DNA from: a virus
Strand: one strand, 5' to 3'
Virus record (IMG/VR): IMGVR_UViG_3300044981_000021
Coordinates: 1 to 64,000 of that record
DNA length: 64,000 bases
Shown here: one piece after another, positions 49,693-56,566 of the stretch
Numbering within the stretch: the first letter of the stretch is position 1
Layout of the letters: each line of letters opens with the position of its first letter
Notes under the pieces: generated by a model
Told to the model about the DNA's origin: nothing
Database searches by the model: none
What the model saw: only the letters and a program-made list of their open reading frames with translations
Translations under genes and position numbers: made by a program

Positions 49693-49894
49693 GCTTCGAG
49701 CATACTAGCATTTCTTTGCTAATAGCCCAACCTACGCCACCGGGGTCATCTTTAACCTTCCACGCCCCTTCTTCGTTTTGGTAATGGTGGGCATTGGGAA
49801 TGCGAGGATAGGCAATCTCCCGCCACTCCGTCACGATCCGTCTAGCCTTTTCCTTGGACCTGCTCGACTTCTTGCATATCCCGCAGATGAACAT
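49685..49894 (-). CDS. small zinc-binding protein
   Basis: From ATG 49894, preceded by GGGGGA. MFICGICKKSSRSKEKARRI, ending MLVCSKHE: Cys and His at both ends. Function unknown. Confidence 0.62.
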   Translation of the reverse strand: MFICGICKKSSRSKEKARRIVTEWREIAYPRIPNAHHYQNEEGAWKVKDDPGGVGWAISKEMLVCSKHE

Positions 49895-49908
49895 CGTAAA
49901 AATCCCCC

Positions 49909-50313
49909 TTATGTAGACATTTCTACGAGTTCTTGTTTCCACTCGGATTGTTGACGGATGCGATCACGGCGGCGGAATTCTGCACGAATCATGGGTATCA
50001 TAATGCGACGGCGAGTAGCGTCATCATCGGCAAGATACAGATAAGCATTTTCGGCCTCGTTGGCACCGATTAAATCTTTGGCGTGGTCGTAATGTGGAAC
50101 CTCTCCATGCTTTAAAATGTCCATGTTTAGAACATTCTTTACTTCGTTTTTCAGGCTACGAGATTTTAGCGCATGATCGGCGGTAGAAATGCCAATAAAA
50201 CAGCAGCAACTAAAATACGCCAATTTGCCGTCTTGGGCATGTACCAAGAGTTGAGCTAGGCGTTCATCAGTATAATGTCTTTGCATGAAATCTCTGATTG
50301 GTTGTTTGTTCAT
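49909..50313 (-). CDS. hypothetical protein, 134 aa
   Basis: From ATG 50313, after GGAGAAGG. Helical and acidic with a CCCF segment and ending EWKQELVEMST. Neighbour of the promoter-proximal gene 50366-50824. Function unknown. Confidence 0.65.
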   Translation of the reverse strand: MNKQPIRDFMQRHYTDERLAQLLVHAQDGKLAYFSCCCFIGISTADHALKSRSLKNEVKNVLNMDILKHGEVPHYDHAKDLIGANEAENAYLYLADDDATRRRIMIPMIRAEFRRRDRIRQQSEWKQELVEMST

Positions 50314-50365
50314 TTTCCTTCTCCCTTCGGAAAAATTGGGGCGAGCATTGCACTCGCCCGCAGGC

Positions 50366-50824
50366 TTATGCAACTTCTTGAAATGAATGAGTGGGTATGT
50401 CGGTACTGGTTTCTGTAACGACATTGCGGAACCGCTCCAAAAAGGCGATGCTTTGGTTGAGTTCGCTGATTTGGGATTGAAGGTTCTCAACTTCCGTCTT
50501 TTTGCCGTAAATCATGGTATCGAGCTTGGTGGCAAATTGCGATGGGTTGTTGAGCAGTTCGATGAGCGGGTTGACCTTCGCTTTGTTGTACGGTCCACGA
50601 GAAGTACGTTTAACGTAGGTCCGCGACTTTGCGACGGTTTCTTTGTGGGATACCTTGCCGAGCCTGTATGCCTTAGACCCTGTGCTTGTTCCTGAGACGC
50701 CGTGTTGCAATCGGTGAGTGCCCAATTTGGGACGCTTGTCGAAAGTCGTGCGCTTCCCGTCTGCGGCACATTCAGGACATGGAAACGGCGGTCCCTGAAT
50801 TTCGTTGGTTGAAATGTGATTCAT
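50366..50824 (-). CDS. hypothetical zinc-finger/coiled-coil protein
   Basis: 152 aa. N-terminal CPECAADGKRTTFDKR ... H(R)LQHG is a zinc-finger-like region, followed by KKTEVENLQSQISELNQSIA coiled coil. First gene after a clear promoter, so perhaps an early regulator. The symmetric palindrome variant TACGTTTAACGTA lies inside at 50605-50617. Confidence 0.65.
   Translation of the reverse strand: MNHISTNEIQGPPFPCPECAADGKRTTFDKRPKLGTHRLQHGVSGTSTGSKAYRLGKVSHKETVAKSRTYVKRTSRGPYNKAKVNPLIELLNNPSQFATKLDTMIYGKKTEVENLQSQISELNQSIAFLERFRNVVTETSTDIPTHSFQEVA
50605..50617. promoter_or_regulatory. symmetric palindrome variant TACGTTTAACGTA
   Basis: Same 6-1-6 layout as TACATTTAATGTA with a symmetrical change in both arms. 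Inside a coding region, so the role is uncertain. Confidence 0.4.
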
Positions 50825-50840
50825 TGATTTTCTCTCTCCT

Positions 50841-50853
50841 GTGCAAGTTGCAC
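50841..50853. promoter_or_regulatory. inverted repeat GTGCAAGTTGCAC
   Basis: Perfect 6-1-6 repeat between the promoter at 50872-50900 and the Shine-Dalgarno of 50366-50824. The size and centre match the other palindrome family but not the sequence. Confidence 0.5.
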
Positions 50854-50871
50854 ATTAACTCAGATGAAGAG

Positions 50872-50900
50872 AGATTAAACAGCGATTCATTATTTGTCAA
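50872..50900 (-). promoter_or_regulatory. sigma70-like promoter
   Basis: On the minus strand TTGACA, 17 bases, TAATCT, just beyond the last tRNA of the array (50907). It would drive the genes from 50824 leftwards. Confidence 0.68.
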
Positions 50901-50906
50901 GAGATT

Positions 50907-50994
50907 TGGTCCTGGCAGCAGGAGTTCAACCCGCACGCCCATTACGAGCACTGCATCCTAAGTGCAGCGTGTCTAGCATTCCACCATGCCGGGA
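50907..50994 (-). tRNA. tRNA-Leu (anticodon TAG)
   Basis: Anticodon stem CTGCA with loop CTTAGGA; long variable arm as expected for Leu; CCA encoded. One mismatch (C-A) in the acceptor stem. Confidence 0.85.
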
Positions 50995-50995
50995 C

Positions 50996-51080
50996 TGGTG
51001 CCCATGGAGCGATTTGCACGCTCACGCCTTGCGGCAGCGGGTCTTAAATCCGCCGTGTATCCTATTCCACCACATGGGCA
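50996..51080 (-). tRNA. tRNA-Leu (anticodon TAA)
   Basis: Acceptor TGCCCAT with ATGGGCA; anticodon loop TTTAAGA; long variable arm; CCA encoded. Confidence 0.88.
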
Positions 51081-51085
51081 AAATC

Positions 51086-51175
51086 TGGTGCATTGGGAGA
51101 GATTTCAACTCTCATTACCCGTAGGGTAGATCGTTTTACAGACGATTGCGACCAAGCGTATTCGCCTCCAATGCA
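51086..51175 (-). tRNA. tRNA-Tyr (anticodon GTA)
   Basis: Acceptor TGCATTG with CAATGCA; loop CTGTAAA between ATCGT and ACGAT; long variable arm typical of bacterial Tyr; CCA encoded. Confidence 0.9.
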
Positions 51176-51261
51176 TGGAGGAAGGTAGAGGAGTTTAACC
51201 CCCATCCCCGTAGGGAGCGACTGGGTTCAGGCCAGTTTGACACACGGTGTCCGTACCTTCC
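51176..51261 (-). tRNA. tRNA-Ser (anticodon TGA), C at position 33
   Basis: Acceptor GGAAGGT with ACCTTCC; long variable arm; loop CCTGAAC within ACTGG/CCAGT. Position 33 is C, not U. CCA encoded. Confidence 0.85.
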
Positions 51262-51262
51262 A

Positions 51263-51351
51263 TGGCGGAGAATATGCGAGTCGAACGCATTCGCCCCTTG
51301 CGGGTGCTCTTGTTTAGCAGACAAGCCCCTTGCCGTCCGGGTCATTCTCCG
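51263..51351 (-). tRNA. tRNA-Ser (anticodon GCT)
   Basis: Acceptor CGGAGAA with TTCTCCG; loop CTGCTAA between CTTGT and ACAAG; long variable arm; CCA encoded. Its 5' end overlaps the end of the nuclease gene 51342-51752. Confidence 0.9.
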
Positions 51352-51752
51352 ATAATAAATTCTTTATATTTATTGCCTACAACAATCATCCATTTGTTGC
51401 CCTTTAATTTACCGTAGGGAATTTCATAACAGTCGCCATCGTTGGTGACCACAAACAACACGTCCGCCGCGTTTACGTTAAACGTGGCATATCTAGCCTT
51501 ACCGTCGGCCCGCATTGATGTTGAGCACAAACGAACAACCCACTTAATTCCACGCTTGCCAATTTTCTTTTGGCAGGTAACTCGTACTTGTATTCGAGAA
51601 AATTTTCCATGCGCAAAAACCACAAGATCGAACGGCTGACTATCGGTCAACGGTATGCATACGGTATGGCCTAGCGATGTATAGTGGGCGATGGCCACAC
51701 CTATACCGTGGTCGCCTTTTTGTTTCGAGCCTCGATGTTCATTTGGCTTCAT
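51342..51752 (-). CDS. PD-(D/E)XK endonuclease in the tRNA array
   Basis: 136 aa. GDHGIGVAIAHYTSLGHTVC, then SQPFDLVVF and SRIQVRVTCQKK, resemble I-Ssp6803I-like and Holliday-junction-type PD-(D/E)XK proteins, with Gln in place of the usual Glu/Asp before Val-x-x. Possibly a homing endonuclease; the last codons lie on a tRNA gene, and the array holds three more endonuclease genes. Confidence 0.72.
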   Translation of the reverse strand: MKPNEHRGSKQKGDHGIGVAIAHYTSLGHTVCIPLTDSQPFDLVVFAHGKFSRIQVRVTCQKKIGKRGIKWVVRLCSTSMRADGKARYATFNVNAADVLFVVTNDGDCYEIPYGKLKGNKWMIVVGNKYKEFIIGE

Positions 51753-51775
51753 ATCGTTAATCTAACATCTAATCT

Positions 51776-51864
51776 TGGTCCGGCCTCTCGGACTCGAACC
51801 GAGAATGCTTTTTAGGGCGGATGATCTTGAGCCATCTGCGGCTTCCAGTTTCGCCAAGGCCGGA
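51776..51864 (-). tRNA. tRNA-Leu (anticodon CAA)
   Basis: Acceptor TCCGGCC with GGCCGGA; loop CTCAAGA; long variable arm; T-loop TTCGAGT; CCA encoded. Confidence 0.9.
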
Positions 51865-51871
51865 TAAATTG

Positions 51872-52078
51872 TTATAGGGATAAACTATACGACAGCCATG
51901 AACGGCTGAGGTTCGAGAGTCGCAATGAGCGTAGAAGAGTCATTGGGGTTACTATGACCGCGCCGATTGCTGTCATGTGAATCAGCGCAGACCGTGCATC
52001 ATTGGCGATTGACCTATCCTCGCGAAAGCCATCTGAGACTTGAATTCCCGTTTCGCTTAACTCAATGTGACAGCCCAT
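51872..52078 (-). CDS. hypothetical protein, 68 aa
   Basis: MGCHIELSETGIQVSDGFRE, then ANDARSALIHMTAIGAVIVT. The second half may be a membrane helix. Reads as coding, with no recognised function. Confidence 0.5.
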   Translation of the reverse strand: MGCHIELSETGIQVSDGFREDRSIANDARSALIHMTAIGAVIVTPMTLLRSLRLSNLSRSWLSYSLSL

Positions 52079-52207
52079 TATAGAGTTAATGTCGGCACCC
52101 TTTACTCTCAGCCGCCTCGGGTGCGAAATGTCCGGTGAAGCAATCGTTCGGTCGTACAGGTCTTTCTATTGGGTGGAATGTCTATCGCGACGTTCCGCGT
52201 TTAAAAT

Positions 52208-52282
52208 TGGGAGCAGGTACCGGATTTGCACCGGGTCTAAGCGTTATGAGCGCTTCGTATTGTCCTGCGCTACTAACCTGCT
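52208..52282 (-). tRNA. tRNA-Met/Ile2 (anticodon CAT)
   Basis: Acceptor AGCAGGT with ACCTGCT; loop CTCATAA between AAGCG and CGCTT; CCA encoded. A1-U72 argues against an initiator. Elongator Met or lysidine-type Ile cannot be told apart. Confidence 0.88.
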
Positions 52283-52288
52283 TCGATG

Positions 52289-52318
52289 ATTAAAGCATGA
52301 GCGCGGGACGCGAGTCAA
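52289..52318 (-). promoter_or_regulatory. promoter-like sequence ahead of the tRNA
   Basis: On the minus strand TTGACT, 18 bases, TTTAAT. The predicted start is at the tRNA 5' end. Would allow separate expression of the CAT tRNA. Confidence 0.5.
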
Positions 52319-52321
52319 GTT

Positions 52322-52885
52322 TTATTCCGTGTCGAACTCAACCATTTCTTCGCCCTTGAATTTTACTTGTTGAAGAATTTCTAGTGGAATCAATCCATTC
52401 CTATATGCGACGATTACGCGATATTCTTCGAGTTTCAACTGACCCTTGAGTTTGTTGCACTCTAGGCAACAAGGAACTTTGAGTTTTCCGCCAAGACTTC
52501 GGGGCGTAACGTGGTCCTTGGTCCTAATAGCGTCCTTGGTGCAGTCTGTCATGTCCCGTCCGCAGTAAAAGCAACTGCTGTAATACTGCCGTGGCGTGAT
52601 ATTCGGGAAAAGCTTAATTCCAGGAATTTTGGGGGCCGATAACTGTATCGACTTAGGTTTTTTATCAGGAGCTAGGCGAATAAGGTGTTTTTCGCCAACG
52701 GTATGCGGAAGTACACAGGTTCCGTTCGGAGCAACACATTCTACTGGTTCTACCGAAATACCGCCACGGGGAACATTTCCAAAATGATATTGGAAGCGTT
52801 GATCGGCTTCTGTGATATCTTCGGCATCACAGGCAAGAATAATCTTGCCCCCGCTATAGCGGTCGCGATAGATGTAGTGCTTCAT
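52322..52885 (-). CDS. HNH endonuclease
   Basis: 187 aa. CFYCGRDMTD, then TKDHVTPRSLGGKLKVPCCL, then ECNKLKGQ is a zinc-bound HNH. Inside the tRNA array, so possibly mobile. Confidence 0.85.
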   Translation of the reverse strand: MKHYIYRDRYSGGKIILACDAEDITEADQRFQYHFGNVPRGGISVEPVECVAPNGTCVLPHTVGEKHLIRLAPDKKPKSIQLSAPKIPGIKLFPNITPRQYYSSCFYCGRDMTDCTKDAIRTKDHVTPRSLGGKLKVPCCLECNKLKGQLKLEEYRVIVAYRNGLIPLEILQQVKFKGEEMVEFDTE

Positions 52886-53057
52886 GGTTGGGCTAGGTTA
52901 ATTTATGGTCAGCGGCAAGTCAAGTTTCTCGCTTTAACATTTTAGTTATAACGCCATCGTTATTTTTACAACCTGAGCTATTTTGCTCAGTATTGGCTCC
53001 CCAAACTTTATAGCCTTGTCACAGATCGTGACATTCCAACCAAGAGAGGAAAACACA

Positions 53058-53327
53058 ATGAACGTGCAAACACTGGCTGAAATCATCGAAAACCTGAGAG
53101 CGCAAGGCAAAGCATTCAACGAAGCCGCCGATACGCTTCAGGACAACAGGGGAAACCAGCAGAACGGAAATGGCCGCGCTAACGGCTTTTTAAGGCTGCC
53201 TCCACACGGAAACGCTGGGCGGCACATGAGCGCGGAGACTCGCAAGAAAATGTCGGCATCGCAGAAGGCGCGACATGCTTCCAAGCATATCCCTGCGATA
53301 GTGTCGGTTGATGATATGGTTGCCTAG
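53058..53327 (+). CDS. small NUMOD3-like protein on the plus strand
   Basis: 89 aa from ATG 53058, with AGAGAGG upstream. Start MNVQTLAEIIENLRAQGKAF; the end HMSAETRKKMSASQKARHAS resembles NUMOD3 motifs. Plus-strand orientation is rare here. A weak TTGCTC-18-TTTATA promoter lies near 52981-53011. Confidence 0.62.
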   Translation: MNVQTLAEIIENLRAQGKAFNEAADTLQDNRGNQQNGNGRANGFLRLPPHGNAGRHMSAETRKKMSASQKARHASKHIPAIVSVDDMVA

Positions 53328-53473
53328 GCAACTAATTCATCTTCGGGTTCTGGCGTAGGTATGTATTCATCGTATCCGCCCCAGAACCCGTCGTCCTTTG
53401 CGACAGGGGGTGCGTAGGACCACAGGATGATCCACGCTAGGATTAGGGCAACGGTGATTAGGTAGGCAAGCAT
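53324..53473 (-). CDS. 49-aa membrane protein
   Basis: MLAYLITVALILAWIILWSY is a membrane helix, followed by an acidic tail. Convergent with 53058-53327: the two stop codons share CTAG. Confidence 0.6.
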   Translation of the reverse strand: MLAYLITVALILAWIILWSYAPPVAKDDGFWGGYDEYIPTPEPEDELVA

Positions 53474-53477
53474 AAAA

Positions 53478-53552
53478 TGGTCGGGGTAGCTGATTCTGCC
53501 ACAGCAACCCCTCGGTCCCAGGCCGAGTGCTCTGCTTTTGAGCTATACCCCG
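53478..53552 (-). tRNA. tRNA-Pro (anticodon TGG), C at position 33
   Basis: Acceptor CGGGGTA with TACCCCG; loop CCTGGGA between CTCGG and CCGAG, position 33 C. The T-loop is atypical (no TTC). CCA encoded. Confidence 0.8.
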
Positions 53553-53557
53553 AAATT

Positions 53558-53634
53558 TGGTGGGACGGGCCAGAATCGGACTGGCTACCACATGGGCTTC
53601 AGCCATGCACTCTACCGGCGAGTTCCACGTCCCA
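53558..53634 (-). tRNA. tRNA-Phe (anticodon GAA)
   Basis: Acceptor TGGGACG with CGTCCCA; loop CTGAAGC between CATGG and CCATG; CCA encoded. Confidence 0.88.
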
Positions 53635-53687
53635 AAATATTTTAGTGCGCTTGATAAAGTTTACGCAACCACGTCATAATAACACTT

Positions 53688-54227
53688 ATGAAGATAGCCA
53701 TCCATCATGGTAAACGCCGCAAACTTTATGAAACAAATTGCCAACACTGCAAGATATCGTTTTATACGCCAAAACATAAACTAGACAAACAGTTGTCAAA
53801 GTATTGCTCCTTGCCGTGTTTCCACGCGGCCTCACGAACGGCAACAATAAAACCGTGCGCCATATGCGAAAAACAAATCACGAGAACTCTAACGGCCTTG
53901 TCGCGATGCAAAAGTGGCCTATTTTTCTGCTCACGTAAATGTAAATCCATAGGCCAAAGATTTGAAAATACAACCATGGCCGCCTGCCATCCTGCGCATT
54001 ACAAGGATGGTTCTTCGGCCTACGGTAGAATTGCGATTCGCCACCACGGTAATCACTGCAATCGTTGTGGCTACAAAGAACATATTGAAATACTCCGCAC
54101 TCACCATAAAGACAGAAATAGCGAAAACAACTTGCCGGATAACCTTGAGCGCTTATGCCCAAATTGTCACGAAACTGAACATTTTTTAGCGGGCGATGGT
54201 GTTTATACTGGACACAAACGCCACTAG
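53688..54227 (+). CDS. zinc-finger HNH endonuclease on the plus strand
   Basis: 179 aa. Several Cys pairs (CQHC, CSLPC, CAIC, CSRKC) then NRCGYKEHIEILRTHHKDRN, SENNLPDNLERLCPNCH: zinc fingers plus HNH. Homing-endonuclease-like, inserted between tRNA genes. Confidence 0.82.
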   Translation: MKIAIHHGKRRKLYETNCQHCKISFYTPKHKLDKQLSKYCSLPCFHAASRTATIKPCAICEKQITRTLTALSRCKSGLFFCSRKCKSIGQRFENTTMAACHPAHYKDGSSAYGRIAIRHHGNHCNRCGYKEHIEILRTHHKDRNSENNLPDNLERLCPNCHETEHFLAGDGVYTGHKRH

Positions 54228-54243
54228 CTCACTGCTCAAAATT

Positions 54244-54318
54244 TGGTGGAGGCGCGGAGAGTCGAACTCCGGATACTTGGTTGCAGGCCAAGTGTGTTCC
54301 CGCTAGCACTACGCCCCC
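54244..54318 (-). tRNA. tRNA-Ala (anticodon TGC), C at position 33
   Basis: Acceptor GGGGGCG with CGCCTCC, giving the G3-U70 Ala identity pair; loop CCTGCAA between CTTGG and CCAAG, position 33 C; CCA encoded. Confidence 0.85.
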
Positions 54319-54320
54319 AT

Positions 54321-54396
54321 TGGGGTATACGAGGAGGGTCGAACTCCCTAAAGACTGTTCCACAGACAGTCGCCGCACCGTTTGGCTTCGCATACC
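54321..54396 (-). tRNA. tRNA-His (anticodon GTG)
   Basis: Acceptor GTATGCG with CGTATAC, an extra 5' G opposite C73 as in His tRNAs; loop CTGTGGA; CCA encoded. Confidence 0.88.
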
Positions 54397-54414
54397 ATAA
54401 CTTGGAGCTGAACG

Positions 54415-55173
54415 TCAGGCTTCAACTGACATCTCCGAATTCACAAGATTCGTGTTCTGGTTTTGAACTAGTTCAGCAATTTCTCTAAATTCTCTTGTCC
54501 GTCTTTTCTTTCGCCTAGAAGCACTTGCTTGTTTATTTCGTGATCGAAACGTGGGCGTCAAGGCGTGGCAATTAGGGCATAGCAATTTCAGGTTTTCGTC
54601 CTTATTGTTGTCGGCGTCTCCGTTGATATGTTCTATTTCTAGGGGTATTGGTTTTTGCAGCCACTCGGTCAAGCCGCAACTTTCGCACCGATACCCACGA
54701 GTTCTAAATAAATATCCACGTAATGCATGACTAGTCCTAGCCGTTTCGGGAGAAGTGGTTAGACAATAAATCCGCATTCCGTAACACGAATTACAGAATT
54801 TCCTATGCGTCGAGCACGGCGTTCCACAATGTTCACACTGTCCGGACGTGAGTGCTCGCTTGCGGCGATGTTTTAAGTAACACGCCCGACTACACGACCG
54901 CTGCTTTCGCTTCTCGTATGACATCTTTTCGCCACAATAAATACAACGCTTATTAGCAGCTTTTTCTCTAGCCGCCAAGGAAATCCCAACTCTAAATGCA
55001 GTCAATTTGTCTTTGGCTGCCAACCATCCGATGCGCCCAACATCTTCCCTCGACATTATCGGCTGTTCCCGTGGATCGTTTGTGTATATTCTTCGTGTTG
55101 TTTTTAAGGTGCGATCCCGATTCTTGTAATACCACCTGCGACGAGCCGCACGCCTTTTATCTTGGTTGCGCAT
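54415..55173 (-). CDS. HNH endonuclease with zinc fingers
   Basis: 252 aa. N-terminal basic region (RRAARRRWYYKNRDRTLKTT), zinc pairs CIYCG, CEHCGTPC, CESCG, then IPLEIEHINGDADNNKDENL, then LLCPNCHALT: HNH. Third endonuclease of the array. Confidence 0.85.
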   Translation of the reverse strand: MRNQDKRRAARRRWYYKNRDRTLKTTRRIYTNDPREQPIMSREDVGRIGWLAAKDKLTAFRVGISLAAREKAANKRCIYCGEKMSYEKRKQRSCSRACYLKHRRKRALTSGQCEHCGTPCSTHRKFCNSCYGMRIYCLTTSPETARTSHALRGYLFRTRGYRCESCGLTEWLQKPIPLEIEHINGDADNNKDENLKLLCPNCHALTPTFRSRNKQASASRRKKRRTREFREIAELVQNQNTNLVNSEMSVEA

Positions 55174-55181
55174 ATAAATGT

Positions 55182-55255
55182 TGGAGCCAAGAATACGAAT
55201 CGGACGTATGCTTCGGTCGTACCAGGACCGCGTACTGCCACTATACGATCAAGGC
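55182..55255 (-). tRNA. tRNA-Thr (anticodon GGT), weak acceptor
   Basis: Loop CTGGTAC between CGGTC and GACCG; T-stem ATACG/CGTAT. Acceptor GCCTTGA with TCTTGGC has two T-T mismatches at pairs 4 and 5; CCA encoded. Confidence 0.75.
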
Positions 55256-55257
55256 TC

Positions 55258-55332
55258 TGGAGCCGAGACGGCGAATCGAGCGCCGATAACGAGTTTACGA
55301 ATCTCGCATTCTTCCACTTGAATTATCCCGGC
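55258..55332 (-). tRNA. tRNA-Thr (anticodon CGT)
   Basis: Acceptor GCCGGGA with TCTCGGC; loop TTCGTAA; T-stem CGGCG/CGCCG; CCA encoded. One A-A mismatch at the base of the anticodon stem. Confidence 0.85.
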
Positions 55333-55338
55333 CAAACT

Positions 55339-55413
55339 TGGACTGCCGTGAGCGAATCGGACGCTCGTATAAGGTTTTGCAGACCTCAGCCTAAACCACT
55401 CGGCCAACGGCAG
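55339..55413 (-). tRNA. tRNA-Cys (anticodon GCA)
   Basis: Acceptor CTGCCGT with ACGGCAG; loop CTGCAAA between GAGGT and ACCTT; CCA encoded. Confidence 0.9.
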
Positions 55414-55422
55414 TAAAATCTA

Positions 55423-55517
55423 GGTGTACGGTCCAAGAATCGCCGCGTTCCCGAATCGAACGGACCAACGCCACTGCTGCCTTGCAAGCGACCAGCGCCT
55501 TGTTGCGCACATACACC
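55423..55517 (-). tRNA. degenerate tRNA-like element
   Basis: An 8-bp end stem (GGTGTATG with CGTACACC), a GCGC/GCGC D-like stem and a TTGCAAG loop suggest a tRNA reading Cys or Ala. The element is about 95 nt, with ~20 extra bases in the T-arm and no CCA. Probably inactive. Confidence 0.4.
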
Positions 55518-55525
55518 TAGAACTT

Positions 55526-55598
55526 GGAGCGGGATGCCGTAATCGAAACGGCGTCTGGAGTTTGGAAGACTCCGGCCTTGCCACTAGACGAATCCCGC
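55526..55598 (-). tRNA. tRNA-Gly (anticodon TCC)
   Basis: Acceptor GCGGGAT with ATCCCGC; loop CTTCCAA between GGAGT and ACTCC; CCA encoded. Confidence 0.9.
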
Positions 55599-55700
55599 TT
55601 ACTCAACGCATACACCGTTCATGTTTGTGGCGGTGCATTCTAAACAAAATTCTACCGCATGTTTAACGCATGGATACTGCTTCCAGCCATGCCTAGCCAT
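55599..55700 (-). CDS. 33-aa Cys/His-rich small protein
   Basis: MARHGWKQYPCVKHAVEFCL, then ECTATNMNG. A longer upstream frame is only a shadow of tRNA-Trp. Metal-site-like residues. Low certainty. Confidence 0.45.
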   Translation of the reverse strand: MARHGWKQYPCVKHAVEFCLECTATNMNGVCVE

Positions 55701-55744
55701 GTAATGATCCCAATGGCTAGCGACCCAATAGCGGGGTCGCGAAC

Positions 55745-55820
55745 TGGCACCAGCGCCGTGAGTCGGACACGGTACATCTGTTTTGGAGACAGATCGAGCA
55801 CCCTTTTCGTCTTCGCTGGC
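55745..55820 (-). tRNA. tRNA-Trp (anticodon CCA)
   Basis: Acceptor GCCAGCG with CGCTGGT (G1-U72); loop CTCCAAA between ATCTGT and ACAGAT; T-loop TCCGACT; CCA encoded. The D-stem is weak. Confidence 0.82.
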
Positions 55821-55867
55821 AAAAATCTTCTTGAACAACTTCATTAAACGAACTTCCTTTCGTAATC

Positions 55868-55946
55868 TGGCGGTCGCAGCGGAATTTGAATCCGCGATCT
55901 GTTCCGTGACAGGGAACTGGGGACGGCCTGACTCCCCTATGCGACC
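55868..55946 (-). tRNA. tRNA-Asp (anticodon GTC)
   Basis: Acceptor GGTCGCA with TGCGACC; loop CTGTCAC between GTTCC and GGAAC; CCA encoded. Confidence 0.88.
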
Positions 55947-56128
55947 GAATCTTTACAATGCGTACAGATGCATCCCCTGCCATGCAATTTAGAGATGCAC
56001 TTACTGCACCAAAGTTGCGCCCAACCACCACAAAGTTTCTCGCCAATCACGTGCTCCTTTGCGTCCATGACGGTCATAACTGCCCCGCTGCACCTGTGGC
56101 AAAACCCGATATGTTTCACGTGCGACAT
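55937..56128 (-). CDS. zinc-ribbon small protein
   Basis: 63 aa. CHRCSGAVMTVMDAKEH, then CSKCISKLHGRGCICTHC. Multiple Cys pairs, likely zinc. Its 3' end overlaps tRNA-Asp by 10 bases. Confidence 0.68.
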   Translation of the reverse strand: MSHVKHIGFCHRCSGAVMTVMDAKEHVIGEKLCGGWAQLWCSKCISKLHGRGCICTHCKDSVA

Positions 56129-56133
56129 AAAAA

Positions 56134-56207
56134 TGGCCCCGAGTAGTTGAATCGAACAACTGTTGGCTGATCCAGAGTCAGCAGTCTTGCCACTAAACGA
56201 ACTCGGA
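56134..56207 (-). tRNA. tRNA-Gln (anticodon CTG)
   Basis: Acceptor TCCGAGT with ACTCGGG (U1-G72); loop CTCTGGA between GCTGA and TCAGC; CCA encoded. Confidence 0.88.
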
Positions 56208-56212
56208 AATCT

Positions 56213-56246
56213 TGGAGCCGGGAGTATTTTAATGAGCTATCCCGGC
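56213..56246 (-). tRNA. mini tRNA: acceptor hairpin only
   Basis: 34 nt: a perfect 7-bp acceptor (GCCGGGA with TCCCGGC), the first bases of a D-arm (TAGCTCA), and CCA, but no anticodon arm or T-arm. Likely a deleted tRNA; the acceptor resembles that of tRNA-Thr (CGT). Confidence 0.6.
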
Positions 56247-56308
56247 GCGCTCACTCGCGGAGCGTTGTCTGAAAAGGCGATCAACCCTCCAGTCGCAACG
56301 ACGCAAAA

Positions 56309-56382
56309 TGGAAGGGAGTCTGAGAATCGGACTCAGGTCTGATGATCCAAAGTCATCGGCATTGCCATTATGCGAACTCCCT
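56309..56382 (-). tRNA. tRNA-Gln (anticodon TTG)
   Basis: Acceptor AGGGAGT with ACTCCCT; loop CTTTGGA between GATGA and TCATC; CCA encoded. Confidence 0.9.
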
Positions 56383-56566
56383 AACTCTTCAACGGAATTG
56401 CGCGTACGCATCTCGCGCAAATCACAAAACTTGAATCTACATCTTTTTCTAGTTTGCGCCGCGCCTCGCGACATTCTTCCACTAGGGCACGATGGTCTGA
56501 TAGCCCCATGCGGCAGTAATCTATCGTCCCGGGCATTACAATCGCGCCTAGAAGTTCATGCTTCAT
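56381..56566 (-). CDS. hypothetical protein, 61 aa
   Basis: MKHELLGAIVMPGTIDYCRM, ending SSFVICARCVRAIPLKS with a CARC pair. Overlaps the upstream small gene by 11 bases. Function unknown. Confidence 0.6.
   Translation of the reverse strand: MKHELLGAIVMPGTIDYCRMGLSDHRALVEECREARRKLEKDVDSSFVICARCVRAIPLKS

Noticed and set aside
51474-51486. Palindrome-like TACGTTAAACGTG in the nuclease gene
   Set aside because: Several differences from the consensus, in coding DNA; kept out of the motif count.
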